From an uncultured Acetatifactor sp. (GTDB lineage Bacteria > Bacillota > Clostridia > Lachnospirales > Lachnospiraceae): 64,000 nt of DNA. The position numbers were made by a program, and so were the translations under genes. The stretch lies in NCBI GenBank assembly GCA_934433135.1, contig CAKRZO010000007.1:1-64000 (forward strand), written 5' to 3'. The first letter of the stretch is position 1. Every line of letters begins with the position of its first letter. Shown here one piece after another: positions 54,986-63,349 of this stretch. The notes under the pieces are model-generated. The model searched no databases and was not told the DNA's origin. It worked only from the letters and a program-made list of their open reading frames with translations.

Positions 54986-55955
54986 ATTTCAAAGGGCCGC
55001 TGCCTCATTCCTTCTGTCTGCTGTATTTTTATGCGGATGCGGAAGCTTAAAGTATGAGATGCCTTACGATTCGGATTCCCAGGTTAGCGGCTTTAATGTG
55101 ATTTTCAGGGAAAAACCAGGTACCGTGCAGCCTTTTGCGTCGGATTTGTGTATCGTAACCGAGAATGTAACGGATGATGAAAATGTGGACATGTCCCAGG
55201 CTGCCGCTGCTGTCTTGTTCCGGCAAAACGGCGCGGAAGTTCTTTATGCAAAAAATGCACATGAAAGACTGCATCCTGCCAGCCTTACCAAGGTCATGAC
55301 GGCGCTTGTGGCTTTAAAGTACGGTTCGGTGGATCAGACTCTTACAGCCGCGGATTCTGTAAAGATTACGGAATCGGGGGCTGTGCTTTGCGGTTTACAA
55401 CCGGGGGATACGATGACGTTAAATCAGGCGCTGCATATCCTGTTGATGTATTCCGCCAACGATGCCGCCATGCTGGTTGCAGAGAACATCGGCGGGAGCG
55501 TAGAACAGTTCGTTCAGCTTATGAATGAAGAGGCACAGGCTTTGGGAGCTACCAATACGCATTTTACCAATCCCCACGGACTGACCGATGAGAATCATTA
55601 TACAACGGCTTATGATATTTATCTGATGTTTCAGGAGGCTTTAAAGTATGATCTGTTCCAGGAGATTATACATATGACATCTTATCAGACGGCTTATTAT
55701 GATAAGGGCGGAAAGGCAAAGAATCTTTCTTTTCAGACAAGCAATCTGTTCCTGAGAGGAAATTATAAGGCTCCGGAGCAGGTTACGGTAATCGGTGGAA
55801 AGACTGGCACAACCAATGCCGCAAGAAGCTGCCTGGTGCTTTTAAGCAAGGACACAAACGGGGAGTCTTATATTTCCGTAATTCTTAAAGCAGAGACCAG
55901 AGATATTCTATATTCAGAAATGATAGATTTATTGGATGAAATTGAGAAAAAATAG
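54969..55955 (+). CDS. D-alanyl-D-alanine carboxypeptidase (DacF-type)
   Basis: A 328-residue serine peptidase that trims the last D-Ala from peptidoglycan stems. It starts with GTG 54969, overlapping mgsA. The N-terminus is a lipoprotein-type signal (SFLLSAVFLCGCG), so it is probably membrane-anchored outside. Active-site motifs are SLTK (with MTALVAL), SAND and KTGTT. Shorter than many DacF proteins because the C-terminal beta domain is absent. Confidence 0.92.
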   Translation: MKCINRFQRAAASFLLSAVFLCGCGSLKYEMPYDSDSQVSGFNVIFREKPGTVQPFASDLCIVTENVTDDENVDMSQAAAAVLFRQNGAEVLYAKNAHERLHPASLTKVMTALVALKYGSVDQTLTAADSVKITESGAVLCGLQPGDTMTLNQALHILLMYSANDAAMLVAENIGGSVEQFVQLMNEEAQALGATNTHFTNPHGLTDENHYTTAYDIYLMFQEALKYDLFQEIIHMTSYQTAYYDKGGKAKNLSFQTSNLFLRGNYKAPEQVTVIGGKTGTTNAARSCLVLLSKDTNGESYISVILKAETRDILYSEMIDLLDEIEKK

Positions 55956-55956
55956 T

Positions 55957-55985
55957 TGTTTTTTTCCTTAATATACACTATAATA
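55957..55985 (+). promoter_or_regulatory. Promoter of the P-loop protein gene
   Basis: TTGTTT (55957-55962) and TATAAT (55980-55985) with a 17-base spacer, 68 bases before the ATG at 56053. The T-run in the -35 region directly follows the dac stop. Confidence 0.68.
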
Positions 55986-56052
55986 GAAAGCAGATAGAAG
56001 GCTTCAACTTAAGCTATCGATTTCATACTATTTTACATCAGGAGGGTTTCCA

Positions 56053-56472
56053 ATGGTTCATTTAATTGTAGGAAAAAAAGGCAAAGGCAAGACAAAACAG
56101 TTATTGGATAAAGTGAATGCTGAGATTAAGAAAGTTGAAGGCAGTATTGTATATCTTGACAAAAGCACAAAGCATATGTTTGAGCTGAACAATAAGGTTC
56201 GCCTGATCAATGTTACGGATTACATGATTGAGAACAGCAGCGAGTTCCTTGGCTTTATCAGTGGAATTATTTCTCAGGATCATGATCTGCAGCAGATGTA
56301 TTTTGACAGTTTTCTGAAAATTGCCTGCCTTGAAGGAGAGGATATTACGCCGGCTGTTACCAAACTGGAGAAGATGAGTGAAGCTTTCCATGTAGATTTT
56401 GTATTAAGTGTATCAATGGATGAACATGAGCTGCCGGAAGCTTTGAAGAAGAATATTCTGGTTGCGCTGTAA
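56053..56472 (+). CDS. Small P-loop protein of unknown function
   Basis: A 139-residue protein beginning VHLIVGKKGKGKTKQLLDKV, whose GKKGKGKT is a P-loop at residues 7-14. IVYLDKSTKHMFEL and the acidic segment VDFVLSVSMDEHELP follow. Similar proteins are sometimes labelled twitching motility PilT-like, but the chain is far too short for PilT. RBS CAGGAGGGTTTCC. It has its own promoter and terminator, so it is a single-gene unit. Function unknown; conserved in related Clostridia as far as I recall. Confidence 0.75.
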   Translation: MVHLIVGKKGKGKTKQLLDKVNAEIKKVEGSIVYLDKSTKHMFELNNKVRLINVTDYMIENSSEFLGFISGIISQDHDLQQMYFDSFLKIACLEGEDITPAVTKLEKMSEAFHVDFVLSVSMDEHELPEALKKNILVAL

Positions 56473-56515
56473 TGCAAGAATGAAAAAAGATTACATTGCC
56501 AAAGATGGATCGAGT

Positions 56516-56544
56516 AAAAGCCTCGGATGGTTTCCGGGGCTTTT
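56516..56544 (+). terminator. Intrinsic terminator
   Basis: AAAAGCCTCGG pairs with CCGGGGCTTTT (one G-T wobble) around a 7-base loop, ending in a short T-tract. It closes the P-loop gene transcript. Confidence 0.8.
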
Positions 56545-56625
56545 CGCTCATGAGAAACTGTAAAAGCGAACTTGTTTGCTTTGAGGCTTGTTTTGCGTGC
56601 TTTTGACAGGAAAGGAGGGGGCGGA

Positions 56626-58035
56626 TTGGCAAAGAAAAAACCGAATCGGAAAAATACGAAAATACGAAAATACAGAAAACCGTTGAATTTGAATATCGGT
56701 ATGATTATTTTCGGAGTGATTCTTATTTATGTGGTTATCTGCGTAGCCGGTTATTTCAGATCCAATCCGATCAATCCCTATGAAGTTCATGAAGGGACGC
56801 TTGCCGCAGGCAGGATCTACCGCGGAATCGCATTAAGAACGGAGACTGTAGTAACCGCACAGACTGCCGGGTATATAAATTATTATGCCAGGGAAGGGGA
56901 AAGAGTCGGAGTCGGAGATATTGTTTATACGGTAGATGAAACCGGTAAACTGAATCAGTATATGGAAAGCCTTACCATGGGAGAAAACTCGTTGGATGGA
57001 CAGCAGCTTTCGGAATTCCGGAATGAGATTGTCAGCTTTATGCATGGGTTTCGGGAGACGGATTTTTCACCGGTCTACAGTTTTAAGTATAGTCTGAAAG
57101 GCACAGTCTTAAATCTGGCGAATTCCAGTATGTTGGAGAGCATGCAGGATTCCTCCGTTGTTGGAGAGGTGCAGACCTGCAGAGCATCTGCCACGGGAGT
57201 TGTATCCTACTGGGTGGACGGATACGAAAACCTGCAGCCGGAACAGATCAATGCGGATGTTTTTGAAACGGCGGGTTATCAAAAAAATCAGCTTTTGGGA
57301 ACAGAACTTGCCGTAGCGGGGGATCCGGCTTATAAATTATCTTTAAGTGAAAACTGGTGTATAGTGATTCCGGTGGAAGAACAAGATGGGCAAAAGTTGC
57401 AGGAAGAAGGATATGTGAAGGTTCGGTTTTTAAAGAATCAGTATGAATCCTGGGCAGCGACGGAATTTTTTTCGGGGACGGACGGAAAGTTTTATGTGAA
57501 GCTTTCTTTTACCAATTCCATGATCAGTTTTGTCTCTGAAAGATTTCTGGAAATTGAGATTTTGCTGGAGGAGGAAAGAGGGCTGAAAATACCGCTTTCT
57601 TCTCTTGCGCAGAGAAGCTTTTATCTGGTTCCGGAAGCTTATGTTTATGAGGCGGATCAGGAAGGAAAGAAAAATATCATCCGCCGGGTTTATCTGGAGG
57701 ACGGGACTGCTTCCAGTGAAGTCATGGAGGTAGAGGTGTATTCCTATGATGAGGAAAATAAGGAATATTTTCTGGATGCAGAGGTATTAAACGCCGGAGA
57801 TGTTCTGCTTTTGACGGACAGCCTGGAGAGTTTTACCGTAAGTAAGCAGGCTTCCCTGATCGGTGTTTATAATATGAATAAGGGATATGCCGATTTCAGG
57901 GAAATTCAGATTCTGGATCAGAATGAAGAATATGCGATTGTAAAATCCAATACAAGGTACGGGCTGAATGTTTATGATAATATTGTACTGGATGCTTCCA
58001 GCGTGAAAGCGGATCAATTTACCAACGGAAGGTAA
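56626..58035 (+). CDS. HlyD-like membrane protein
   Basis: A 469-residue protein from TTG 56626 (AAAGGAGGGGGCGGA upstream); the ATG at 56572 lies before the RBS. After a basic N-terminus (KKKPNRKNTKIRKYRK) there is one membrane helix (about 27-48). The extracellular part contains a biotinyl-lipoyl-like hairpin (TVVTAQTAGYINYYAREGERVGVGD) as in HlyD/membrane-fusion proteins, and a C-terminal beta-rich region. It lies just upstream of sepF, a usual neighbour in Lachnospiraceae. No ABC exporter is nearby, so the role may be in the envelope or division rather than export. Confidence 0.75.
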   Translation: MAKKKPNRKNTKIRKYRKPLNLNIGMIIFGVILIYVVICVAGYFRSNPINPYEVHEGTLAAGRIYRGIALRTETVVTAQTAGYINYYAREGERVGVGDIVYTVDETGKLNQYMESLTMGENSLDGQQLSEFRNEIVSFMHGFRETDFSPVYSFKYSLKGTVLNLANSSMLESMQDSSVVGEVQTCRASATGVVSYWVDGYENLQPEQINADVFETAGYQKNQLLGTELAVAGDPAYKLSLSENWCIVIPVEEQDGQKLQEEGYVKVRFLKNQYESWAATEFFSGTDGKFYVKLSFTNSMISFVSERFLEIEILLEEERGLKIPLSSLAQRSFYLVPEAYVYEADQEGKKNIIRRVYLEDGTASSEVMEVEVYSYDEENKEYFLDAEVLNAGDVLLLTDSLESFTVSKQASLIGVYNMNKGYADFREIQILDQNEEYAIVKSNTRYGLNVYDNIVLDASSVKADQFTNGR

Positions 58036-58052
58036 AAAAATACAAAATGGAG

Positions 58053-58081
58053 TTGACAGGGATTGGAAAAACAGTGATAAT
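58053..58081 (+). promoter_or_regulatory. Promoter of sepF
   Basis: A consensus TTGACA (58053-58058) and GATAAT (58076-58081) with a 17-base spacer, 49 bases upstream of the sepF ATG. Confidence 0.75.
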
Positions 58082-58129
58082 GTAATTTGTCGGAGGACAT
58101 GCATAAAGGATCAAGAGGAGAACAGAGCA

Positions 58130-58642
58130 ATGGGTATTATGGACAAATTCTTAAATATTATGAAGTTGAATCCGAATGATGATGACGAATATTATGATGA
58201 TTACGAAGAAGAGGAAGAAGAGGAAACTTTGCCGAAACAGACCGGTTCTAAAGTAAGAAGCATGGATGATTACGAAGAGAAGGCGGCAAGAAAGCCTGTT
58301 CAGCCGAAAGTGACTTCCATGCGCCAGCCTTCTGCCCGTCGGGCACAGAGCGGAAATAATATGGAAGTTTGTGTGATCAAGCCTACTAATGTGGAAGAGG
58401 CAAGGGAGATTACCGAGACACTTTTAGCAGGAAGGACAGTTGTCTTGAATCTGGAAGGTTTGGATGTGGACGTGGCGCAGCGGATTATTGATTTTACGTC
58501 CGGTTCCTGCTTCGCAATATCCGGCAATCTGCAGAAGATATCTCATTATATTTTCATTATTACTCCGTCTACTGTTGAAATTTCGGGAGATTTCCAGGAA
58601 CTTCTGGGAGCTTTTGAAGGCGGACTGGACAACAGTTTGTAA
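58130..58642 (+). CDS. sepF: Cell division protein SepF
   Basis: A 170-residue protein. The N-terminal amphipathic helix (MGIMDKFLNIMKL) targets the membrane; an acidic and disordered linker (DDDEYYDDYEEEEEEE) follows; the C-terminal FtsZ-binding domain shows VVLNLEGLDVDVAQRIIDFTSGSC. SepF anchors and bundles FtsZ, which fits a genome carrying it besides the Min system. RBS AGAGGAGAACAGAGCA. Confidence 0.95.
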   Translation: MGIMDKFLNIMKLNPNDDDEYYDDYEEEEEEETLPKQTGSKVRSMDDYEEKAARKPVQPKVTSMRQPSARRAQSGNNMEVCVIKPTNVEEAREITETLLAGRTVVLNLEGLDVDVAQRIIDFTSGSCFAISGNLQKISHYIFIITPSTVEISGDFQELLGAFEGGLDNSL

Positions 58643-58727
58643 GAAAAATAATTGTTCTGATTTGCGAACGGCACAAACGATTATTTAAAAAAGGTGTAAA
58701 TAAGCAAAAGACAGGGAGAAAGCTTGT

Positions 58728-59837
58728 ATGGCACAGAGATTACCGGTTCTGTTAAACCAGAAGCCTTGTTATGACATTGTATTTGCCGGATCTTTTGAAG
58801 GGCTGGGAGAAGAACTTGAGGAGCTGAAAACAGAGGAGAAAAAGATTTGCATCGTTACCGACTCCAATGTGGGAAAGCTTTACGGCAAAGAGGCTTTTTC
58901 CGTTCTTCAGGGGAAGTGTGTGAAGGCGGTTATTTATGAATTCCCGGCAGGAGAATCCTTTAAAACACTGGATACCGTGAAGGAAATTTACCGCTTTTTA
59001 ATCGAAGAAAAGTTCGAACGTAAAGATCTTTTAATTGCGCTGGGAGGCGGTGTTACGGGAGATATCACCGGTTATGCGGCCGCTACGTATCTTCGCGGAA
59101 TCGATTACATACAGATTCCCACAACCCTGCTGGCACAGACGGACAGCAGTATCGGCGGCAAGACCGGAGTGGATTTTGACGGTTATAAAAATATGGTCGG
59201 CGCTTTTAAGATGCCGGTTCTGGTTTACATGAATATTTCCGTATTAAAGACACTGGATGACCGGCAGTTTTATGCCGGATTTGCAGAAGTGATGAAGCAC
59301 GGCCTGATTAAGGATGCATCGTTTTATGAATGGCTGATTGCCAATATGTATGAAATCTGCGAGCGGGATCCGGATGTCCTGGAAGAGATGATCATGAGAA
59401 GCTGCAGCATAAAGAAAGCAGTCGTGGAGAAGGATCCGGAAGAAAAAGGGGAAAGAGCACTCCTGAATTTCGGTCATACAATCGGACATGCCATCGAGAA
59501 AGCGAAGAATTTTGAATTGTATCACGGTGAGTGTGTGGCGCTCGGCGCGGTAGCGGCTGCGTACATCTCCTGGAAGAGACAGCTTTTAAGTATGGAAGAA
59601 TATTATGAAATCCGGGATATGTTTGTTCCTTTTTACCTGCCGATTACCGTAGACGGAATTGATCCGGAAGAAATCGTGAAGCTGACGGAGTCGGATAAAA
59701 AGGCGGAGAACGGATTTTTGAAGTTCATACTGTTAAAGAAGATCGGAAAAGCGGTTATTGATAAAACCGTAACAAAAGCGGAAATTCTGGCTGCTGTCAA
59801 AGAAATTTATTACAGTGAAGAGGATGAACATGAATAA
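58728..59837 (+). CDS. aroB: 3-dehydroquinate synthase
   Basis: A 369-residue enzyme of the shikimate pathway, converting DAHP to 3-dehydroquinate with NAD and a metal. GGGVTGDITGYAAATYLRGI and TTLLAQTDSSIGGKTGVD are the nucleotide and substrate motifs; metal ligands lie in NFGHTIGHAIE and in LYHGECVALG. Length is typical. The end overlaps lspA by eight bases. RBS AGGGAGAAAGCTTGT. Confidence 0.96.
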   Translation: MAQRLPVLLNQKPCYDIVFAGSFEGLGEELEELKTEEKKICIVTDSNVGKLYGKEAFSVLQGKCVKAVIYEFPAGESFKTLDTVKEIYRFLIEEKFERKDLLIALGGGVTGDITGYAAATYLRGIDYIQIPTTLLAQTDSSIGGKTGVDFDGYKNMVGAFKMPVLVYMNISVLKTLDDRQFYAGFAEVMKHGLIKDASFYEWLIANMYEICERDPDVLEEMIMRSCSIKKAVVEKDPEEKGERALLNFGHTIGHAIEKAKNFELYHGECVALGAVAAAYISWKRQLLSMEEYYEIRDMFVPFYLPITVDGIDPEEIVKLTESDKKAENGFLKFILLKKIGKAVIDKTVTKAEILAAVKEIYYSEEDEHE

Positions 59838-60342
59838 GAGAAATTACAAAGCAGTGTGTCTGGATTTTTTGCTGGCAGCCGTTTTACTGCTTGTGGATCA
59901 GTATACGAAATATCTTGCCGTGCAGAAGCTAATGGGGAAAAAGGCCTATGTGATTTTTCGGGATGTGCTGGAGCTTGATTATCTGGAAAACAGAGGATCG
60001 GCTTTCGGTCTGTTCCAGGACAGGCGATTTTTCCTGCTTGCGGTAGGTGTGGTATTTATGTGCGTTGCCGTATTTTTCCTGATTCGGATTCCGCAGGAAA
60101 AAAAGTATGTTGTGCTGCATGTGGTTGCATCTATGATTATTGCGGGCGGAATCGGCAATATGATAGACCGGTTCCGACTTGGTTATGTGGTGGATTTTAT
60201 TTCATTTGTCCTGATTCATTACCCGGTTTTTAATGTGGCCGATATTTATGTGGTGCTGGGAATGATAGGAATGATTTGTCTGGTCCTTTTCGTATATAAG
60301 GAAGAAGACTGGAAGTTTCTTTCTTTGTCCCGCAAAAAATAG
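59830..60342 (+). CDS. lspA: Lipoprotein signal peptidase II
   Basis: A 170-residue aspartic membrane protease from ATG 59830 (in-frame starts at 59815 and 59824 are also possible). Four hydrophobic helices; catalytic segments are GGIGNMIDRFRLGYVVDF and FNVADIYVVLG, each with its Asp. NRGSAFGLFQ is the third family motif. It removes lipoprotein signal peptides, for example that of the carboxypeptidase at 54969. Confidence 0.94.
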   Translation: MNKRNYKAVCLDFLLAAVLLLVDQYTKYLAVQKLMGKKAYVIFRDVLELDYLENRGSAFGLFQDRRFFLLAVGVVFMCVAVFFLIRIPQEKKYVVLHVVASMIIAGGIGNMIDRFRLGYVVDFISFVLIHYPVFNVADIYVVLGMIGMICLVLFVYKEEDWKFLSLSRKK

Positions 60343-60387
60343 GGTTCTGCAATAGTCAGGGCGGGAAATGGATGAGGAAAAGAGAGA

Positions 60388-61308
60388 ATGGATGAATTTC
60401 GGTTTCAGATAACAGAAGAGATGGAAGAGGAGAGAATCGATAAGTGTATCAGTATGCTTATCGATTCTTTGTCGCGCTCCTTTATTCAGAAGCTGATAAA
60501 GGACGGCGGCGTTATCGTAAACGGAAAAGAAGTGAAAAGCAGTTATAGGGTAAAGGCGGATGATGAGGTCTGTTTTCATCTGCCCAAGGCCGTGGAACCG
60601 GATATACAGCCGGAGGAGATTGCACTGGACATTTTATATGAAGATGCGGATGTTATCGTTCTAAATAAGCCAAAGGGGATGGTAGTTCATCCGGCAGCCG
60701 GCCATTACAGCGGTACATTGGTAAATGCCTTGCTGTACCATTGCGGGGATGAACTTTCCGGGATTAACGGTGTTATGCGGCCCGGAATTGTTCACCGAAT
60801 CGACAAAGATACCACAGGATCTCTGATTGTCTGTAAAAATGATAAGGCTCATAAAAGTATAGCGGCACAGTTAAAAGAGCATTCCGTCACCAGAAGTTAC
60901 CGGGCAATCTGCTGCGGGGTGATCCGGGAGGAGGAAGGGTGTATTGATGCCCCTGTGGGAAGGCATCCTACGGACCGTAAAAAAATGGCCGTAAATGAAA
61001 AAAACGGGAAAAGAGCGGTAACACATTACAAGGTTTTGGAACGTTTTAAGGAATACACGTATATTGAGTGCCGGTTGGAAACCGGACGGACACACCAGAT
61101 CCGGGTACATATGGCAAGTATCGGTCACCCGCTTTTAGGGGACAGCATTTACGGAGGAGAGGTCAGGAAATGCCCTTTCCGGCTGGAAGGGCAGACGCTT
61201 CATGCGATGACCATCGGCTTTATCCATCCTTCCACCGGAAAATATGTAGAAATAGAAGCCCCATTACCGGACTATTTTTCACGCCTTCTGAATATTCTTC
61301 CTAAATAG
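60388..61308 (+). CDS. RluA/RluD family 23S rRNA pseudouridine synthase
   Basis: A 306-residue protein with an N-terminal S4 RNA-binding domain (RIDKCISMLIDSLSRSFIQKLIKDGGV) and the catalytic motif VHRIDKDTTGSL with Asp139; the family usually has RLDKDT, so the Leu-to-Ile change is conservative. ETGRTHQIRVHMASIGHPLLGD is the second signature. It converts uridines in 23S rRNA to pseudouridine. Follows lspA as in many Bacillota. Confidence 0.94.
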   Translation: MDEFRFQITEEMEEERIDKCISMLIDSLSRSFIQKLIKDGGVIVNGKEVKSSYRVKADDEVCFHLPKAVEPDIQPEEIALDILYEDADVIVLNKPKGMVVHPAAGHYSGTLVNALLYHCGDELSGINGVMRPGIVHRIDKDTTGSLIVCKNDKAHKSIAAQLKEHSVTRSYRAICCGVIREEEGCIDAPVGRHPTDRKKMAVNEKNGKRAVTHYKVLERFKEYTYIECRLETGRTHQIRVHMASIGHPLLGDSIYGGEVRKCPFRLEGQTLHAMTIGFIHPSTGKYVEIEAPLPDYFSRLLNILPK

Positions 61309-61382
61309 ATTGTGCGGAATGTATAGAATTGTAACAATTGAGTTACAATTTTAAACAATCTTTTAATTTTTTTGATTATTAG

Positions 61383-61411
61383 TTGTGTTTTGAACGAAAA
61401 TATCGTATAAT
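61383..61411 (+). promoter_or_regulatory. Promoter of the cytidylate kinase-like gene
   Basis: TTGTGT (61383-61388) and a perfect TATAAT (61406-61411) are separated by 17 bases, about 60 bases before the ATG at 61471. The rest of 61309-61382 is AT-rich with no gene. Confidence 0.7.
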
Positions 61412-61470
61412 GTAGTTAGATAGATGTGTGAAAAAGGCATTTATACTACAACAGAAAGCAGGGTGTTTGT

Positions 61471-62103
61471 ATGAATACGATTATTACAATAGGGCGTCAG
61501 TTTGGTTCTGCAGGACGTGAGATCGGGGAAAAAGTTGCAGAATATTTCGGAATTAAATGTTATGATAAGGAGCTGTTGACAAGGGCAGCACAGGAAAGCG
61601 GATTTTGCGAAGAGATGATACAGAATCATGATGAGCGGCCGACGAATTCTTTCCTGTATAATTTGGTAATGGATACGTATTCCTTTGGCTATAATGCTTC
61701 TTCTTTCGTGGATATGCCCATCAGCCATAAAGTATTTCTGGCACAGTTTGATACGATTAAAAAGATTGCGGATGAGGGTCCTTGTGTGATCGTCGGACGG
61801 TGTGCGGATTATGCGCTTGCCGATTACAAGAACAGTATTCATCTGTTTATTTACGGCAATGAAGAATGCAAGATCAAACGTATTATGAAAAAATACGATT
61901 TAAGCGAAGCCAAAGCCAGAGAAATGATTATCAAGAAAGATAAACAGAGACAGAGCTATTACAATTATTATTCCTCCAAAAAATGGGGAAGAGCGGACAG
62001 CTATGATCTGTGCATTAACAGCAGCGTTCTCGGTGTGGAAGGAACCGTAAAGCTGATTGTGCAGTATATTGAAGATTTTGAGAAACGAAGTGCGGAAGCA
62101 TAG
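61471..62103 (+). CDS. Cytidylate kinase-like family protein
   Basis: A 210-residue P-loop kinase of the Cytidylate_kin2 family: IITIGRQFGSAGREIGEKVAE replaces the usual GxxGxGKST loop, a hallmark of this group. GPCVIVGRCADYAL and the lid region (KKDKQRQSYYNYYSSKKWG) are family segments. The physiological substrate of this family is uncertain, so it should not be equated with Cmk. RBS AAAGCAGGGTG. Own promoter. Confidence 0.88.
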   Translation: MNTIITIGRQFGSAGREIGEKVAEYFGIKCYDKELLTRAAQESGFCEEMIQNHDERPTNSFLYNLVMDTYSFGYNASSFVDMPISHKVFLAQFDTIKKIADEGPCVIVGRCADYALADYKNSIHLFIYGNEECKIKRIMKKYDLSEAKAREMIIKKDKQRQSYYNYYSSKKWGRADSYDLCINSSVLGVEGTVKLIVQYIEDFEKRSAEA

Positions 62104-62119
62104 TAACAGTTCAGCCGCG
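62103..62119. repeat. Second copy of the GTAACAGTTCAGCCGCG word
   Basis: Seventeen bases identical to 34588-34604, but the opposite arm is absent here. It starts inside the stop codon of the preceding gene and ends 20 bases before the rplU promoter. Confidence 0.7.
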
Positions 62120-62139
62120 TAAACTTTTTCAAAAAAAAC

Positions 62140-62168
62140 TTGACAGGAAAGGCACCTCATGCTATGAT
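62140..62168 (+). promoter_or_regulatory. Promoter of the rplU-prp-rpmA operon
   Basis: Perfect TTGACA (62140-62145), 17-base spacer, TATGAT (62163-62168). Transcription should start near 62175. Confidence 0.88.
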
Positions 62169-62174
62169 TACTGA

Positions 62175-62252
62175 GTATGCCGCATAACTAGGTTTAAGTG
62201 TGCCCCGCCGGGGTGCCACCAAAGTTAGCGAGTAAATAGCAGGAGGTGCCTT
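62175..62252 (+). ncRNA. Putative L21 leader (ribosomal protein leader RNA)
   Basis: The 78 bases between the predicted start of transcription and the rplU ATG contain a GC-rich hairpin (CCCCG-C-CGGGG inside TGCCCCGCCGGGGTGCC) and a following AAAGTTAGCGAGTAAATAGC stretch before the RBS AGGAGGTGCC. An L21 leader motif is known at this place in Clostridia and allows feedback control by L21. Assignment is from position and appearance, not from a covariance search. Confidence 0.6.
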
Positions 62253-62558
62253 ATGTACGCAATTATTGCAACAGGTGGAAAGCAGTACAAAGTAGCGGAA
62301 GGCGATGTAATCAAGGTTGAGAAGCTGAATGCCGAAGCAGGAAGTACTGTAACTTTTGACCGGGTTATCGCAGTAAGCGATGAAACTCTGAAGGTTGGTG
62401 CAGATGTAGCAGCAGCTACCGTTACAGCAACTGTAATGGAACAGGGAAGAGGTAAGAAGGTTATTGTATACAAATACAAGAGAAAAACCGGATACCACAA
62501 GAAAAACGGTCATAGACAAGCATACACTCAGGTTAAGATTGACAAGATTAATGCTTAA
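62253..62558 (+). CDS. rplU: 50S ribosomal protein L21
   Basis: A 101-residue ribosomal protein: YAIIATGGKQYKVAEGDVIKVEKL at the start and KRKTGYHKKNGHRQAYTQVKI at the end are diagnostic. Strong RBS AGGAGGTGCC. First gene of the rplU-prp-rpmA operon. Confidence 0.98.
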   Translation: MYAIIATGGKQYKVAEGDVIKVEKLNAEAGSTVTFDRVIAVSDETLKVGADVAAATVTATVMEQGRGKKVIVYKYKRKTGYHKKNGHRQAYTQVKIDKINA

Positions 62559-62585
62559 TCGTTCTTGAAACAACAGGACAGGCGT

Positions 62586-62918
62586 ATGACTACAGCGGTA
62601 ATATCCAGAACCAGCAGCGGACAGTATAAAGGATTTGTATGTATGGGACACGCCGGATATGCAAAGAATTCGGAACCGGACATCCTTTGTGCCGCAATTT
62701 CCGTTTTGATCACAAATACCATCAATTCTCTGGAAGAACTGGCAGGCGAAAAATTTACCTGCGTAACGAATGAGGAGACAGGGTTTATCAAGTGTGATTT
62801 TACGGATACTTTGCAGGAAAAGTCCATTTTTTTGCTGGATTCCATGGTATATGGATTGAAGACTTTAAGCCGTAGCTATGGAAAAAAGTATTTGCAAGTA
62901 AAAATCGAGGAGGTGTAG
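62586..62918 (+). CDS. prp: Ribosomal-processing cysteine protease Prp
   Basis: A 110-residue protein from ATG 62586 (a TTG at 62565 is in frame but less likely). The catalytic dyad is His in MGHAGYA and Cys in DILCAAISVL, as in Prp (YsxB). It removes the N-terminal extension of L27, whose gene follows three bases later with such an extension present. The pairing is therefore functionally consistent. Confidence 0.92.
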   Translation: MTTAVISRTSSGQYKGFVCMGHAGYAKNSEPDILCAAISVLITNTINSLEELAGEKFTCVTNEETGFIKCDFTDTLQEKSIFLLDSMVYGLKTLSRSYGKKYLQVKIEEV

Positions 62919-62921
62919 ACC

Positions 62922-63206
62922 ATGTTGAATATGAACCTTCAATTTTTCGCTCATAAAAAGGGAGTTGGTTCTACCAAGAACGGCAGAGACTCCGAATCCA
63001 AGAGATTAGGTGCGAAAAGAGCTGACGGACAGTTTGTAAAAGCCGGAAATATTTTATACAGACAGCGTGGAACCAGAATTCATCCCGGAACCAATGTAGG
63101 GATCGGCGGTGACGACACTCTGTTTGCATTGGTAGACGGCGTGCTCAGATTTGAGAGAAAAGGAAGAGATAAGAAACAGGCTTCCGTATATCCCGTAGAG
63201 GAATAA
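62922..63206 (+). CDS. rpmA: 50S ribosomal protein L27 with Prp-cleavable N-terminal extension
   Basis: A 94-residue protein beginning MLNMNLQFFAHKKGVGSTKNG. LQFFAHKKG is the cleavage site of Prp in Bacillota, where processing before AHKKG exposes the mature end that reaches the peptidyl-transferase centre. The rest (DSESKRLGAKRADGQ) is typical L27. RBS GGAGGTGTAGACC. A terminator follows. Confidence 0.98.
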   Translation: MLNMNLQFFAHKKGVGSTKNGRDSESKRLGAKRADGQFVKAGNILYRQRGTRIHPGTNVGIGGDDTLFALVDGVLRFERKGRDKKQASVYPVEE

Positions 63207-63220
63207 GAGCAAATGGTCAG

Positions 63221-63254
63221 GAGCTTCAAACAGTGCTTGTTTGAAGCTCTTTTT
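63221..63254 (+). terminator. Intrinsic terminator after rpmA
   Basis: GAGCTTCAAACA (63221-63232) pairs perfectly with TGTTTGAAGCTC (63238-63249) around a 5-base loop, followed by TTTTT (63250-63254). Confidence 0.95.
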
Positions 63255-63261
63255 ACCAGAA

Positions 63262-63315
63262 ATCAGTAACAGTTACTAAAAGATCAGTAACAGTTACTAA
63301 AAGATCAGTAACAGT
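63262..63315 (+). repeat. 21-bp tandem repeat (2.6 copies) between rpmA and obg
   Basis: The unit starting ATCAGTAACAGTTACTAAAA occurs at 63262-63282, at 63283-63303 and for 12 bases to 63315. Each full unit contains the dyad AGTAAC-A-GTTACT. It may bind a protein or be a slippage product. Confidence 0.85.
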
Positions 63316-63349
63316 AATATGTGCGTGCGAGCGCATCGGGGGTGTAGAT

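Noticed and set aside
63262..63315. CRISPR array
   Set aside because: Units are tandem without spacers and only 21 bp long; no cas genes are present in the window.
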